A stretch of DNA of 64,000 bases, from NCBI RefSeq assembly GCF_035994185.1, contig NZ_CP108538.1:7877501-7941500 (forward strand), written 5' to 3'. This DNA comes from Streptomyces sp. NBC_01217. GTDB taxonomy: Bacteria; Actinomycetota; Actinomycetes; Streptomycetales; Streptomycetaceae. Under the pieces are notes generated by a model that worked only from the letters and a program-made list of their open reading frames with translations, did not search any database and was not told the DNA's origin. This document shows positions 53,129 to 61,819 of this stretch, one piece after another (position 1 is the first letter of the stretch; every line of letters starts with the position of its first letter). Made by a program: the position numbers and the translations under genes.

Positions 53129-53134
53129 ATACCC
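53129..53134 (-). promoter_or_regulatory. possible SigB-type -10 element of dps
   Basis: GGGTAT on the minus strand, 30 bp upstream of the dps start, matches the -10 of the Streptomyces stress sigma factor SigB. No good GTTT-like -35 is seen at 14-16 bp. It lies close to the start predicted from the TAGCGT of the shared module, so only one of the two may be used. Confidence 0.35.
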
Positions 53135-53139
53135 GGTCG

Positions 53140-53204
53140 ACGCTAGGCGTCCAGCCGGGACACAGCTTGTCCGGCAGCGCATGCTGTGATGCCCCGCAGC
53201 GCAC
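53140..53204 (-). promoter_or_regulatory. shared promoter module upstream of dps
   Basis: On the minus strand: GTGCGCTG (53204-53197), 14 bp, ATGCGCTG (53182-53175), 29 bp, then TAGCGT (53145-53140). There is no consensus -35. Confidence 0.65.
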
Positions 53205-53224
53205 ACATGAGTACGGGACTCGCA

Positions 53225-53289
53225 GTGCATCGGCGAGCAACATTCCGTGCGCGGGCGGTCAAGAGGCCGCCGGCACACGAGGTTAGTGT
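53225..53289 (+). promoter_or_regulatory. shared promoter module upstream of FUSC gene (degenerate distal box)
   Basis: GTGCATCG at 53225 (6 of 8 matches), GTGCGCGG at 53247 (7 of 8), 29 bp, then TAGTGT at 53284-53289. The 22-bp and 29-bp distances are kept exactly. The leader to the gene is about 155 nt. Confidence 0.5.
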
Positions 53290-53448
53290 GTGGGAGTCAG
53301 CGGATCCGGGTGTGAGGGGGAGCGAGCACGGCGGCTGAGCCGATCCTGTTCGGCCGCGGAACGGCCGTGGCCACCCTGGTGCGGAGTTGCGTCGGCCCGC
53401 AGGTGTCACTGACGGCACTGACTGCGACGTCGACCTAGGAGGCTGCCC

Positions 53449-55779
53449 GTGTGCGTCGTAAAGTCGCTGCGTACCCGCGACGCGGGACTGGCCGCACTGC
53501 GCCGGTCGTGCCGCGCCGGAATCGTGGCGCCCGGCCTCTTCGCCTTCGGCGTGGAGGGCATCGGCAATGTGACGATGGCGATCTTCTCGGCGTTCGGCTC
53601 GATCTCTCTGCTGCTCTTCGTGGACTTCGCAGGTCCGCTGCGCGAACGGCTTGCTGCGCAGGGCTCGCTCGTGGTCGCGGGAGCGGTGCTGGTCTGCCTG
53701 GGGACGCTGGTTTCCGGATCGGTGTGGATGGCCGCCGTGATCATGGCGCTGGTCGGGTTCGGAGTGCTGTTCTCGGGTGTCGTCAGCTCGGTGATCGCCG
53801 GCTCGTCGACCTCTTTGCTGGCCGGCTTCATTCTGGCGGTGACGCTGCCCGGGCCCGTGGGGTCGATCCCGGACCGTCTGGCTGGATATCTGATGGCGGG
53901 TGCGGCGTCCCTGATCGCGATCACCGTGCTGTGGCCGGCGCCCGTGCGCGGGCCACTGCGGCTCGCGACGGCCCGGTCCTGCTCCTTGCTCGCAGAGCGG
54001 CTGCGCGCGGAGGTCGGCTGTGTGCGTGGTGGCTTCGCCGCCGACCGCCGGGTGGTCCTGGACGAACTGGTGGCCGAGGCGTCCGCCGCAGTGACTGCGC
54101 TGCGCAAGTCGTTCTTCGACACCCCTTACCGGCCGACCGGGCTGACCACAGAGGCGCGCACGCTCGTCCGGCTGGTCGACGAGGTGGTGTGGCTGGAGGA
54201 GATCCTGGAGCGGATGCCCCCCGGCGGCCCTGCCACGCCCTCCGACGTGGTGGTGTGCGAAGTCGTGCTCGTGGCGGCGGACCTGCTTGAGCGGGGGGCC
54301 GACCGGCTGGAATCGGACGACGCAGACCCCACCGCGCCACGGCTGGATCAGAAGCGGCTCCGGGACGCACGCACAGCCATGGAGCGTGCGGTGACGTCTG
54401 CGCTGCCCGCGCCTGTCGCCACGGACGGACAGTCGCAGTCCGTCGTCGCCGGGTTCATCAGCTCGCTCGAACCCAGCTTCCGCGCACAGGAGATGAGCTT
54501 CGCCGTCAGCTCGATCGCCGAGAACATCGAACTCGGCGTCGCCGCACGCAGCCGCCGGTGGTGGGAGCGTGCGCTCGGTCGACAGCCTGATGGCGTCTCC
54601 TCCCCGCTGTCGTCGGCACAGGAACGGGCCGGTGCCCACATCGAGCCCCACTCCGTCTGGCTGCACAACAGCCTCCGCGGCGCGTTTGCCCTCGGCTTGG
54701 CCGTCCTCGTGGCCGAAGTCACCGGCGTACAACACTCGTTCTGGGTGGTGTTCGGCACCTTGGCCGTCCTGCGTTCCAACGCGCTGCTCACCGGTCAGAA
54801 CGCTCTGCGCGCGTTGTTGGGCACCGTCGTCGGCATCATCGTGGGCAGCGGACTGATCTTCGCCCTGGGTTCCAACACCACGGTGTTCTGGATTCTGCTC
54901 CCGCCGGCCATCGTGTTCACCGGGCTGGCCCCGACCGCCATCTCGTTCGCCGCGGGCCAGGCCGGGTTCACCGCTGCCCTGCTCATCCTGTTCAATATCA
55001 TCGAACCGGCCGGCTGGACGATCGGGCTGGTGCGATTCGAGGACATCGCGATCGGCTGCGCGGTGAGCGTCGGTGTCGGCATGCTGTTCTGGCCTCGCGG
55101 TGCCGGAGCGGCCCTCGGCCAGGCGACGGCCGAGGCGTTCGCGGAGAGCGCGGGCTATCTGAGCCGTGCCATCGAGTACGGGGTGACCCGTTCCGACGGG
55201 CTCGTGCCGGCCGCCCCCACACCGGAGGACGAGCGGCGCAACGCCGCGGCGGCGGCCCGGCGGCTCGACGACGCCTTCCGTTGCTTCCTTGCCGAACGGG
55301 GCACCAAGCACATCGCGTTGGCGGACGTGACGGCGCTGATGACAACGGTCGCCGTGCTGCGGCTGACCGCGGACGCCATCGTCGACCTCTGGGAACAGGA
55401 CGACGACGGTCCGACGGGCGACCACACCACGGCGCGCGCCGATATCGTCCGGTCCGGGCTGCAGGTCTGCAAGTGGTACCAGGAGGCGGCGCGGGCCCTG
55501 TCCGGTTACGGCGAGGTGCCCGAACGGCTGACCCGGGACGAGACCGCGGACGAGCGACTGATCAACGCGGTACGCCGGGACCTCTTCGACGGCGGCGGGC
55601 AGGGCACCAGCACGGCGATCAGGATGATCTGGACCGCCGGTCACATCGATGTGGCCCAGCAGCTCCAGATGTCGGTGGTGGGGCCGGCACGGGCGGCCGC
55701 CGCACTGCAGAACAGGATGAACACGGTGGCGGGCCGCGCCGTCGCGCGGCGGCAGCCGCCACACACCACAAGCGCCTGA
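53449..55779 (+). CDS. FUSC-family membrane protein (aromatic acid exporter type)
   Basis: A 776-residue membrane protein with the two-block FUSC architecture: an N-terminal block of hydrophobic helices, a cytoplasmic segment of about 250 residues, a second block (residues ~405-545) with EVTGVQHSFWVVFGTLAVLR, and a soluble C-terminus. Members include aromatic acid efflux proteins. The GTG at 53449 has AGGAGG six nucleotides upstream. It is divergent from dps, with the TMEM175-like gene 55 bp downstream. Confidence 0.88.
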   Translation: MCVVKSLRTRDAGLAALRRSCRAGIVAPGLFAFGVEGIGNVTMAIFSAFGSISLLLFVDFAGPLRERLAAQGSLVVAGAVLVCLGTLVSGSVWMAAVIMALVGFGVLFSGVVSSVIAGSSTSLLAGFILAVTLPGPVGSIPDRLAGYLMAGAASLIAITVLWPAPVRGPLRLATARSCSLLAERLRAEVGCVRGGFAADRRVVLDELVAEASAAVTALRKSFFDTPYRPTGLTTEARTLVRLVDEVVWLEEILERMPPGGPATPSDVVVCEVVLVAADLLERGADRLESDDADPTAPRLDQKRLRDARTAMERAVTSALPAPVATDGQSQSVVAGFISSLEPSFRAQEMSFAVSSIAENIELGVAARSRRWWERALGRQPDGVSSPLSSAQERAGAHIEPHSVWLHNSLRGAFALGLAVLVAEVTGVQHSFWVVFGTLAVLRSNALLTGQNALRALLGTVVGIIVGSGLIFALGSNTTVFWILLPPAIVFTGLAPTAISFAAGQAGFTAALLILFNIIEPAGWTIGLVRFEDIAIGCAVSVGVGMLFWPRGAGAALGQATAEAFAESAGYLSRAIEYGVTRSDGLVPAAPTPEDERRNAAAAARRLDDAFRCFLAERGTKHIALADVTALMTTVAVLRLTADAIVDLWEQDDDGPTGDHTTARADIVRSGLQVCKWYQEAARALSGYGEVPERLTRDETADERLINAVRRDLFDGGGQGTSTAIRMIWTAGHIDVAQQLQMSVVGPARAAAALQNRMNTVAGRAVARRQPPHTTSA

Positions 55780-55834
55780 CGCGCTGCCCGAACGACCGCG
55801 CCGCCTCGACGGCCCAACGATCCAAGGAGCCGCA

Positions 55835-56509
55835 ATGTCCCAACACCGCTTTCCGGTCCGGCGGTTCTCCGTTTCGGAGACGGCCCGTGCCGAGGCCTTC
55901 AGCGACGGCATCTTCGCGATCGCGGTCACCATCCTGGTGCTCGGCCTGGCCGCCCCCGTGCACCGGCCCGGCCGGCTCGCGCACGCTCTCGTGTCGCAAT
56001 GGCCCGCCTACGTCGGCTACTTCGCTTCCTTCAGCTATGTCGCCGTGATCTGGCTCAACCATCACCAGGCCTTCGTGCGGATCCGCAGCATGGACCGGGG
56101 TCTGCACGCGGCCAACTTCTTCGTGCTGTTCACCACGGCGGCGCTCGCCTTCCCCACAGGCGTGGTCGCCGATGCGCTGCGGTCCGACGACTCCGGCTCG
56201 GATGCGCGGGTGGCGGTCATCCTGTACGCGTCCCTGGCATCGGTGATGTGTCTGAGCTGGCTGGTCCTCTATCACCACCTCGGCCGCCACCCCGAGCTCA
56301 TGGACCCGGAAGTCGAGCCCACCTATGTGCCGCACGGCCGCCTCCGCTCCTGGGTCGGAGCGCTGGCCTACGCCGTCGCCGGAGTACTGGGAGGCCTGAT
56401 CTCCCCACTGATCGCACTGGGCGTGTTCATCGTTCTGCCGGCCTTCTACTTCGTTTCCAGCGAAGGGCTGCCGGATGGACGGGGGCCCGTCGGCGGTGCT
56501 GGGGCGTGA
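55835..56509 (+). CDS. TMEM175/DUF1211-family membrane protein
   Basis: A 224-residue protein with six predicted membrane segments. The family signature RAEAFSDGIFAIAVTILVLG opens helix 1, as in the lysosomal and bacterial TMEM175 potassium channels; a second conserved patch is IWLNHHQAFVRI. Ion transport is inferred by family only. The ATG at 55835 has AAGGAG upstream. Probably co-transcribed with the FUSC gene. Confidence 0.86.
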   Translation: MSQHRFPVRRFSVSETARAEAFSDGIFAIAVTILVLGLAAPVHRPGRLAHALVSQWPAYVGYFASFSYVAVIWLNHHQAFVRIRSMDRGLHAANFFVLFTTAALAFPTGVVADALRSDDSGSDARVAVILYASLASVMCLSWLVLYHHLGRHPELMDPEVEPTYVPHGRLRSWVGALAYAVAGVLGGLISPLIALGVFIVLPAFYFVSSEGLPDGRGPVGGAGA

Positions 56510-56589
56510 CGGCCGGCTGCGACGTCAGGTGGCGGCACACCGTGCTGTACGCCGCAAGACCTGCACAACGTGCATCTGCCGGTCGCCTG

Positions 56590-58938
56590 TCACTCGAAGC
56601 GGGTCGGCAGCAACGGCCGGCCGGCGGCAAGGGCGTCAAGGCCTGCGCGGGCCTCTTCCAGCATGGCCGAGGGGATGCGGTCCTCCAGCGTCAGCACGGT
56701 GCGGTACTCACCGGCGGCCTCGGCGCCTTCACCGAGTCGAGCGAGGACGTGGGCCAGGTAGAGGTGGACCTTGCCGGCGTACAGGTCGAATCCGCGGGTG
56801 TCGAACTGCCCGTGGATGGAACGCAGAGCGTCGACCGCGTCCGGCCAGCGCCCTTGGTTGAGATGGACGCAGGACACGCTGTAGATGGCGATCAAGGTGG
56901 TGGTGTCGCGTATGTTCGGCGGGATGCGGTCGCGGTTGCACGGATCAGCGAGAGCGTCCATGACCTCCTGGTAGGTCTTGACGGCTTCCTGCGCCCGGTC
57001 GACCTTCTCCAGCAGGCTGATGCTCGCGGTGGCCGCATAGAAGTATCCGTTGATCTCGGCGGCCCGGGTGAACAGCTCCCTGGCACGGAGAAGGTTTTCG
57101 GCGGCGGGCGAGTCATCATCGTCCAGGTTCTGCAGCCAGCCGAGATACATGAGAGCCCAGGCCTGCTGGACGACGTTCCCGCAGCCCGTGGCGAGATCCA
57201 GCGCGCACGTGGCGGCGGTGACCGCCTCGTCATGACGGCCGCCTACCCAATGGGCCCATGCGAGGTGGTTGCGGTGGGTGGCTTCCAGTCCGGCATCGCC
57301 GAGGGCCGCTCCGGCCCGGGCGGCGCGTTCGTAGGTATCGACCCAGTGGCCCCCGGACACCCAGTGGTCGGAGAACCAGTGCATGGCTTCCGCGACCTCG
57401 GTGACTCTGGCGTGTTCACCGCCCTCGGCGGCCTCGCGGAAGGCCGTCAGCCAGTTGTCGCTCTCCGCTTTGTGCCAGCGCATCGCCTGCTCGGGGTCGT
57501 CGAGAGCGACCAGGCGGGTGGGGTCCGGCGGCGGCGCACCGTAGCCCGGCTCGTACCAGCGGCCGGCGACGACGGCCGTGTCGAGCAGCCAGGACCGCAG
57601 ACGGGAAGAGGCGGCCGCGGACTGCTCCATGTCGTCCTCCGCACGGTGCCGGGCCCGCGCGTACAGGCGCAGCAGGTCGTGGAAGCGGTAGCGGTCCTCG
57701 CGGGAGGTCATCAGCAGTCCCGCCTCCAGCAACTCCTCCAGCAGGTCTTCCGCATCCGGCAGCGACGCGCCCGCGAGGACGGCCGCCAACGGCATCCCGA
57801 AATCGCCCCCCGGCACCAGCGACAGCAGCCGGAACATCCGGGCAGCACCAGGAGCAAGGCGCGAGTAGGACAGGGAGAAGGCGGAGTTGACACGCAGGTC
57901 ACCGGAGCTGAGGGCATCCAGCCTGCGATCTTCGTCGCTGAGCCGGGTGGCGAGCCGTTGCAGGCTCCAGTTCGTGCGGGTTGCGGCCCAGTTCGCTGCC
58001 ACGCGCAGGGCCAGGGGAAGGTGCCCGCACAACTCGGTCACCGCGCGTGCGGCCTCCGGCTCCGCGTCCACGCGTCCGTCGCTGACGACGGCACGCAGCA
58101 AGGAGGTGGACTCCTGCTCGGTCAGTGGACCGAGTTCCACGCGCTGCACTCCCTCCAGACCGGCCAGGGCACGGCGACTGGTCACCACCATCAGCACACC
58201 CCCCTCGCGCGGCAACAGGGGTCTGACCTGAGCCTCGCTGCCGGCATTGTCCAGGACCAGCACCGCCCGGAGCCCGGCCGTGACCGCGTGGTAACGCGTC
58301 AGACGCTCCTCAGCACTCAGCTGCGCCACGGCAAGATCACCCGTGCCCCACGCGCCCATCAACCGCAGCACGGCCTCATCGGCGGGGAGCGGCTGCTCCT
58401 CCAGGCCCCGCATGTCCAGGAGAAACGCCCCGTCCGGAAAGGAGGGAGCGAACTCCTCGGCAAGCCGCACCGCCAGGGTCGTCTTGCCGCTCCCGGGCGC
58501 ACCGAACACAACCGCCACCGGCGGTGCAGCGGTATGCCGTCCCTGCTCCTGAGGCTCTGGTTCCTCGGCGGCCCGCTGCGCCAGGGCGCGCAGCACGGCC
58601 AGCTCGGCGTGCCGCCCCACGAAGTCCCCGGCGCCTCTGGGCAGCGTGTACGGAGAGGTTTTTGCGGACAGGGAAGTCCGGGCGGTCGGGCGGGCAGTCC
58701 GAGCGGCGGCCAGCAGCTCGGCATGGGCCGCCTCGTCCAACTGCAGACCCTGTGCGAGCGCGGTAACCGACCCACGATGCGGACGCAGACTGCGCCCGCG
58801 CTCCATGGCACCTATCGCGCGCCCCGAAACACCCGACGCCTCGGCCAGCTCCTCAATCGTCAAGCCGAGGCTCTGCCGCAACTCCCGCAACATCCGGCCG
58901 AACGATGTCCCGCTTGCGATTGCCCCCTCCCGATTCAC
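56590..58938 (-). CDS. HTH-NB-ARC-TPR (STAND) regulator, second of two
   Basis: A 782-residue paralogue of the protein at 37864-40155. Xre-type helix-turn-helix at residues ~12-70 (LTIEELAEASGVSGRAIGAM), NB-ARC P-loop FGAPGSGKTTLA, Walker B VLVLDNA and HLPLALRVAANWA, then a TPR-like C-terminal half with the shared VAEAMHWFSDHW. GTG at 58938 is the first start but its site is weak; ATG at M16 (MLRELRQSLG) would cut into the helix-turn-helix. The target is unknown. Confidence 0.82.
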   Translation of the reverse strand: MNREGAIASGTSFGRMLRELRQSLGLTIEELAEASGVSGRAIGAMERGRSLRPHRGSVTALAQGLQLDEAAHAELLAAARTARPTARTSLSAKTSPYTLPRGAGDFVGRHAELAVLRALAQRAAEEPEPQEQGRHTAAPPVAVVFGAPGSGKTTLAVRLAEEFAPSFPDGAFLLDMRGLEEQPLPADEAVLRLMGAWGTGDLAVAQLSAEERLTRYHAVTAGLRAVLVLDNAGSEAQVRPLLPREGGVLMVVTSRRALAGLEGVQRVELGPLTEQESTSLLRAVVSDGRVDAEPEAARAVTELCGHLPLALRVAANWAATRTNWSLQRLATRLSDEDRRLDALSSGDLRVNSAFSLSYSRLAPGAARMFRLLSLVPGGDFGMPLAAVLAGASLPDAEDLLEELLEAGLLMTSREDRYRFHDLLRLYARARHRAEDDMEQSAAASSRLRSWLLDTAVVAGRWYEPGYGAPPPDPTRLVALDDPEQAMRWHKAESDNWLTAFREAAEGGEHARVTEVAEAMHWFSDHWVSGGHWVDTYERAARAGAALGDAGLEATHRNHLAWAHWVGGRHDEAVTAATCALDLATGCGNVVQQAWALMYLGWLQNLDDDDSPAAENLLRARELFTRAAEINGYFYAATASISLLEKVDRAQEAVKTYQEVMDALADPCNRDRIPPNIRDTTTLIAIYSVSCVHLNQGRWPDAVDALRSIHGQFDTRGFDLYAGKVHLYLAHVLARLGEGAEAAGEYRTVLTLEDRIPSAMLEEARAGLDALAAGRPLLPTRFE

Positions 58939-59321
58939 GGTGCCGTCCAGGCGCGCTTCAGCTGGTCCGGGACCTCGGCGGTGGTCGGTCCCATGCCCAT
59001 CAGTCCTCCTCTCCCCGGCCGCGCACCACGGCCCCCACGGACCCAGGCGGAACAGGGCCCATCAGTGATGGCCCCGAAAGGCGGCTCGTCGATTACGCAG
59101 CATACGATCCCCCGCGCAGGAGGCCGAACGCGTCCACTACGCTGCGTGAACCGTGCTGCTGACCCGCGCGCCCTGGCGGCTGAGGCCGACGAGGCGGGCC
59201 GTCCGTACGGCTCCGGCCGCTCGGGGCTGACGGGCGCGGCGCGCACGCGAGGTCACTGCGTGCGTCCGCCGGACCGTACCTGTGCCTCCCGTCTTCCGCC
59301 GAACGCACGCAGCTTGCGCCG
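58939..59321. other. intergenic region between STAND and ribosomal genes
   Basis: About 380 bp; no gene, repeat or convincing promoter was recognised. Confidence 0.4.
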
Positions 59322-59558
59322 TCACCTGTTCGCGTAGGGCAGCAGGGCCATCTCGCGGGCGTTCCTGATCGCCCGGGCGAGCTGTCGCTGCTGCTGGGCG
59401 GTGACCCGGGTCACTCGGCGACTGCGGATCTTGCCGCGGTCGGAGATGAACTTCCGCAGCAGATCGGTGTCCTTGTAGTCGATGTAGGGGAAGGCGGAAC
59501 CGGCGGCCTTGTCGCGAAAGACGACGGGACCGTACGCGGGATGGATTCCGGGCTTCAT
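59322..59558 (-). CDS. rpsR: chimera of L31 type-B N-terminus and ribosomal protein S18
   Basis: A 78-residue open frame made of two ribosomal proteins. Residues 1-23 (ending [19 protein letters not shown]) match the start of zinc-independent L31 (RpmE2-type). Residues 24-78 match S18 from [20 protein letters not shown] to [13 protein letters not shown], which lacks the usual basic N-terminal ~20 residues. The join is in frame, so the deletion removed the L31 C-terminus and the S18 N-terminus. The ATG at 59558 has AGAAGGA upstream. It lies 35 bp behind L33 on the same strand, in the usual zinc-regulated order. The RNA-binding core of S18 is whole, so it may still assemble; the L31 part is too short to work. 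Confidence 0.8.
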   Translation of the reverse strand: MKPGIHPAYGPVVFRDKAAGSAFPYIDYKDTDLLRKFISDRGKIRSRRVTRVTAQQQRQLARAIRNAREMALLPYANR

Positions 59559-59593
59559 GGCGGGGTGTCCTTCTGAATCGGGCGGGGGAGCGG

Positions 59594-59758
59594 TCAGCGC
59601 TCTTCGCGGAAATCGACGTGCTTGCGGGCGACCGGGTCGTACTTGCGCAGCACCATGCGCTCGGGGTCGTTCCGGCGGTTCTTGCGGGTGACGTAGGTGT
59701 AGCCGGTCCCCGCGGTGGAGCGGAGTTTGACGACCGGGCGTAGTTCGTTGCGAGCCAT
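59594..59758 (-). CDS. rpmG: ribosomal protein L33, cysteine-free (zinc-independent) type
   Basis: A 54-residue L33: [20 protein letters not shown], the [20 protein letters not shown] core and an HVDFREER end. The CxxC zinc motifs of the zinc-binding type are absent, so this paralogue would be made when zinc is scarce. There is no ribosome site before ATG 59758; the predicted promoter starts transcription within one or two bases of it, so the mRNA is probably leaderless. Confidence 0.9.
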   Translation of the reverse strand: MARNELRPVVKLRSTAGTGYTYVTRKNRRNDPERMVLRKYDPVARKHVDFREER

Positions 59759-59765
59759 GGGCGCT

Positions 59766-59793
59766 ACTATATGGCAATGATTTCCATTTCCAA
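59766..59793 (-). promoter_or_regulatory. promoter of L33 with Zur box in its spacer
   Basis: Minus strand: -35 TTGGAA (59793-59788), 16 bp, -10 TATAGT (59771-59766). The predicted start lies at about 59759, next to the ATG at 59758. The spacer is filled by the Zur-like box at 59772-59786. Confidence 0.65.
59772..59786. promoter_or_regulatory. Zur-like box between L33 and L28
   Basis: TGGCAATGATTTCCA matches the Streptomyces Zur consensus (TGAAAATGATTTTCA, from memory) at 12 of 15 positions. It occupies the -35/-10 spacer of L33 and lies 40 bp before L28. Confidence 0.7.
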
Positions 59794-59825
59794 CAAGCGG
59801 TCCGCCGCGGAGAGCAGGTAGCACC

Positions 59826-60062
59826 ATGTCCGCCCACTGCCAACTGACCGGCGCCCAGCCGGGCTTCGGCAACAACATCTCGCACTCGCACCGGCGCACA
59901 TCGCGCCGCTTCGACCCCAACATCCAGCGCAAGAGGTACTGGCTGCCGAGCGAAGGCCGGAACATCCGGCTGACGCTCAGTGCCAAGGCGATCAAGACCG
60001 TCGACAGCATCGGGATCGAGGCGGCCGTCGCCCGTATCCGCGCCAGGGGTGTGAAGGTCTGA
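59826..60062 (+). CDS. rpmB: ribosomal protein L28, zinc-independent type
   Basis: A 78-residue L28: [20 protein letters not shown], then [10 protein letters not shown]. The zinc-type CxxC is reduced to a single Cys, so it should not need zinc. The ATG at 59826 has AGCAGG upstream. Divergent from L33, with the Zur-like box between; S14 starts on its stop codon (TGATG). Confidence 0.9.
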   Translation: MSAHCQLTGAQPGFGNNISHSHRRTSRRFDPNIQRKRYWLPSEGRNIRLTLSAKAIKTVDSIGIEAAVARIRARGVKV

Positions 60063-60367
60063 TGGCCAAGAAGAGCAAGATCGCGCAGAACGAGAAGCGC
60101 AAGGCGGTCGTCGGGCGATATGCCGCCCGTCGTGCCGAGTTGAAGGAGATCATCCGTCGGCCGTCCTCCACGGACGCCGAGCGCCGCACCGCCGTGGACG
60201 AGCTCCGGCGCCAGCCCCGCAACGCCAGCGCGACCCGCGTGCGAAACCGGGACAGTGTGGACGGGCGGCCGCGCGGGCATCTGCGGAAGTTCGGTCTTTC
60301 CCGCGTCCGTGTGCGCGAGCAGGCCCATGCCGGATTCCTTCCCGGGGTCACCAAGTCCTCCTGGTGA
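60062..60367 (+). CDS. rpsN: ribosomal protein S14, zinc-independent long type
   Basis: A 101-residue S14 of the long, cysteine-free class, starting [20 protein letters not shown] and ending [11 protein letters not shown], with [20 protein letters not shown] in the core. The short zinc-binding class (about 61 residues with CxxC) is absent here. Overlaps the L28 stop by one base, so translation is coupled. A terminator follows. Confidence 0.92.
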   Translation: MAKKSKIAQNEKRKAVVGRYAARRAELKEIIRRPSSTDAERRTAVDELRRQPRNASATRVRNRDSVDGRPRGHLRKFGLSRVRVREQAHAGFLPGVTKSSW

Positions 60368-60372
60368 TGTGA

Positions 60373-60401
60373 GCCCCTCCGGGGCCTGGGTCCGGAGGGG
60401 C
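60373..60401 (+). terminator. terminator after S14
   Basis: A perfect 10-bp stem (60373-60382 and 60392-60401) with a nine-base loop, six bases after the S14 stop. Confidence 0.75.
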
Positions 60402-60416
60402 GATCCTCGATTTTAT

Positions 60417-60445
60417 TTGAAAATGATTGCCATTACGCATAGCGT
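60417..60445 (+). promoter_or_regulatory. promoter of the wall-anchored protein genes, overlapped by Zur box
   Basis: -35 TTGAAA (60417-60422), 17 bp, -10 TAGCGT (60440-60445). The Zur-like box at 60418-60432 covers the -35 and part of the spacer, a repressing position. Confidence 0.6.
60418..60432. promoter_or_regulatory. Zur-like box upstream of wall-anchored protein genes
   Basis: TGAAAATGATTGCCA matches the Zur consensus at 13 of 15 positions and is the better of the two boxes in the window. Confidence 0.75.
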
Positions 60446-60485
60446 TGTCGTGTTCACGTAGGAAATCTGGGGCGGATGAGGGGCG

Positions 60486-61766
60486 ATGAGATCAATGACG
60501 CGGTCCGCGCGTGTGGTGGGGGTGCTGGCCCTGGTGGCGGCCGGGTGCGTTTCGGTGGGGTCCGTCGGTGGTGGTACGCCAGTGGACGCCGGGCCGGTCG
60601 CATACGCGGCGGCTCCGGCGGTGGATGCCGATCCCGGTGATGTGCTCGATGAACGGACAGTCATCGACAACGGTCATGTGGACGCGGTCGCGCCACGACT
60701 GGTGGAGGGGGAGTTCCGCACGCTCTTCAGGGACAGCAGGACGAGCGACGTCGTGTGGCGTGAGCCGACCTCGGTGATCATGCATCTGACGTCCAAGGGC
60801 AGGGAGACGATCCCCGACCCGGCGGACGGACTCGCCTTCATCGGGGATCCGGGCGACACCTACTACTCGATCCCGCAGACGCAGAACCCCGAGGTGCTGT
60901 GGGCCGGCTGGAACACGGAGGCCTTTCAATCCGCCGACATCCAGGGGAAGTTCGACCTCTCGCTGGACGAGGTGGAGGGCCCGGGGGAGCTGCTGGTCTT
61001 CGGCTGGTCGCCGTTCGGCGAGCCGCTGATGCGGTTCGAAACCCGCGACGGGCTGCCCGATACGTACAAGGTCCCCGCGCGCACCCATGAGCACGCGAAC
61101 TGGGCCTTTACCGAGGAGGGCGTCTACCGGCTGACGTTCACCTTCGGGGCCGAGCTCGCCTCGGGCGAGAAGGTCTCCGACAGTCAGGTCTTCACGATGG
61201 CCGTCGGCGACGTCGACCCGGCGGAGGTGACTCTGCCCGGGGAAGGCGCAGAGACCGGCGGGACGACGGACGGGGGAGCCGCGGACGGCGGGTCCACCGA
61301 TGGCGGGTCCACGGATGCTGGCAGCACTGATGGGGGTGGTGTCGGTGGTGCGGCCGACGGGGGCGCTGCCGACGGGGGCAGCGATACCGGCGGCGCGCAG
61401 GGTGGCTCGACGGACGGTGGCACAGAGGGGGGTTCGACCGAGGGTGGCACGCAGGGTGGATCGACGGACGGTGGCACGCAAGGCGGCTCGGCCCAGAGTG
61501 GTTCGACCGAGGGTGGCGCTGATGGTGGTGCGGCGGACAGCGGCACGGATGGTGGTACGACCGGTGGCGGCCGTACCGACGGCGGCGCGGCCGGTGGCAC
61601 CTCGCCGCACGGACAGCTCGCCGCGACCGGTTCGGGAGTAGCCGTTCCGCTGGGGGCGGCCGGTGCCGCCCTGCTCGTCGTCGGGACCGGTACGGCCTTG
61701 TACGTGCACCGGCGAAAGGCGCGCATGGCATCCACGGGCTCCCCGGACCGGGCGGTGGCCTCATGA
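60486..61766 (+). CDS. wall-anchored 'choice-of-anchor M' surface protein, one repeat
   Basis: A 426-residue exported protein with an N-terminal signal (about 1-45). One actinobacterial anchored-repeat domain (residues ~55-250) is recognisable by [28 protein letters not shown] and [19 protein letters not shown] Gly/Ser/Asp/Thr-rich linker of about 130 residues follows, then the sortase signal LAATG, a hydrophobic helix and a basic tail. LAXTG is the motif of class E sortases of high-GC Gram-positives. ATG at 60486 is two bases from GAGGGG; ATG 60495 is possible. Belongs to the zinc-responsive block. Confidence 0.82.
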   Translation: MRSMTRSARVVGVLALVAAGCVSVGSVGGGTPVDAGPVAYAAAPAVDADPGDVLDERTVIDNGHVDAVAPRLVEGEFRTLFRDSRTSDVVWREPTSVIMHLTSKGRETIPDPADGLAFIGDPGDTYYSIPQTQNPEVLWAGWNTEAFQSADIQGKFDLSLDEVEGPGELLVFGWSPFGEPLMRFETRDGLPDTYKVPARTHEHANWAFTEEGVYRLTFTFGAELASGEKVSDSQVFTMAVGDVDPAEVTLPGEGAETGGTTDGGAADGGSTDGGSTDAGSTDGGGVGGAADGGAADGGSDTGGAQGGSTDGGTEGGSTEGGTQGGSTDGGTQGGSAQSGSTEGGADGGAADSGTDGGTTGGGRTDGGAAGGTSPHGQLAATGSGVAVPLGAAGAALLVVGTGTALYVHRRKARMASTGSPDRAVAS

Positions 61767-61819
61767 GGGGGCGAGCCCGAGCCGAAGCCCGTCCGTCCCG
61801 AGCAGGAGCAGTCAACCCC

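Larger units (their letters stand above)
53100..53448. other. divergent control region between dps and FUSC gene
   Basis: About 350 bp with two opposed promoter modules (53140-53204 minus, 53225-53289 plus) separated by 20 bp. No other gene is seen. Confidence 0.6.

Noticed and set aside
55999..59337. A 1112-codon plus-strand frame through the STAND gene
   Set aside because: No domain or signal, and the minus-strand STAND protein is clearly real.
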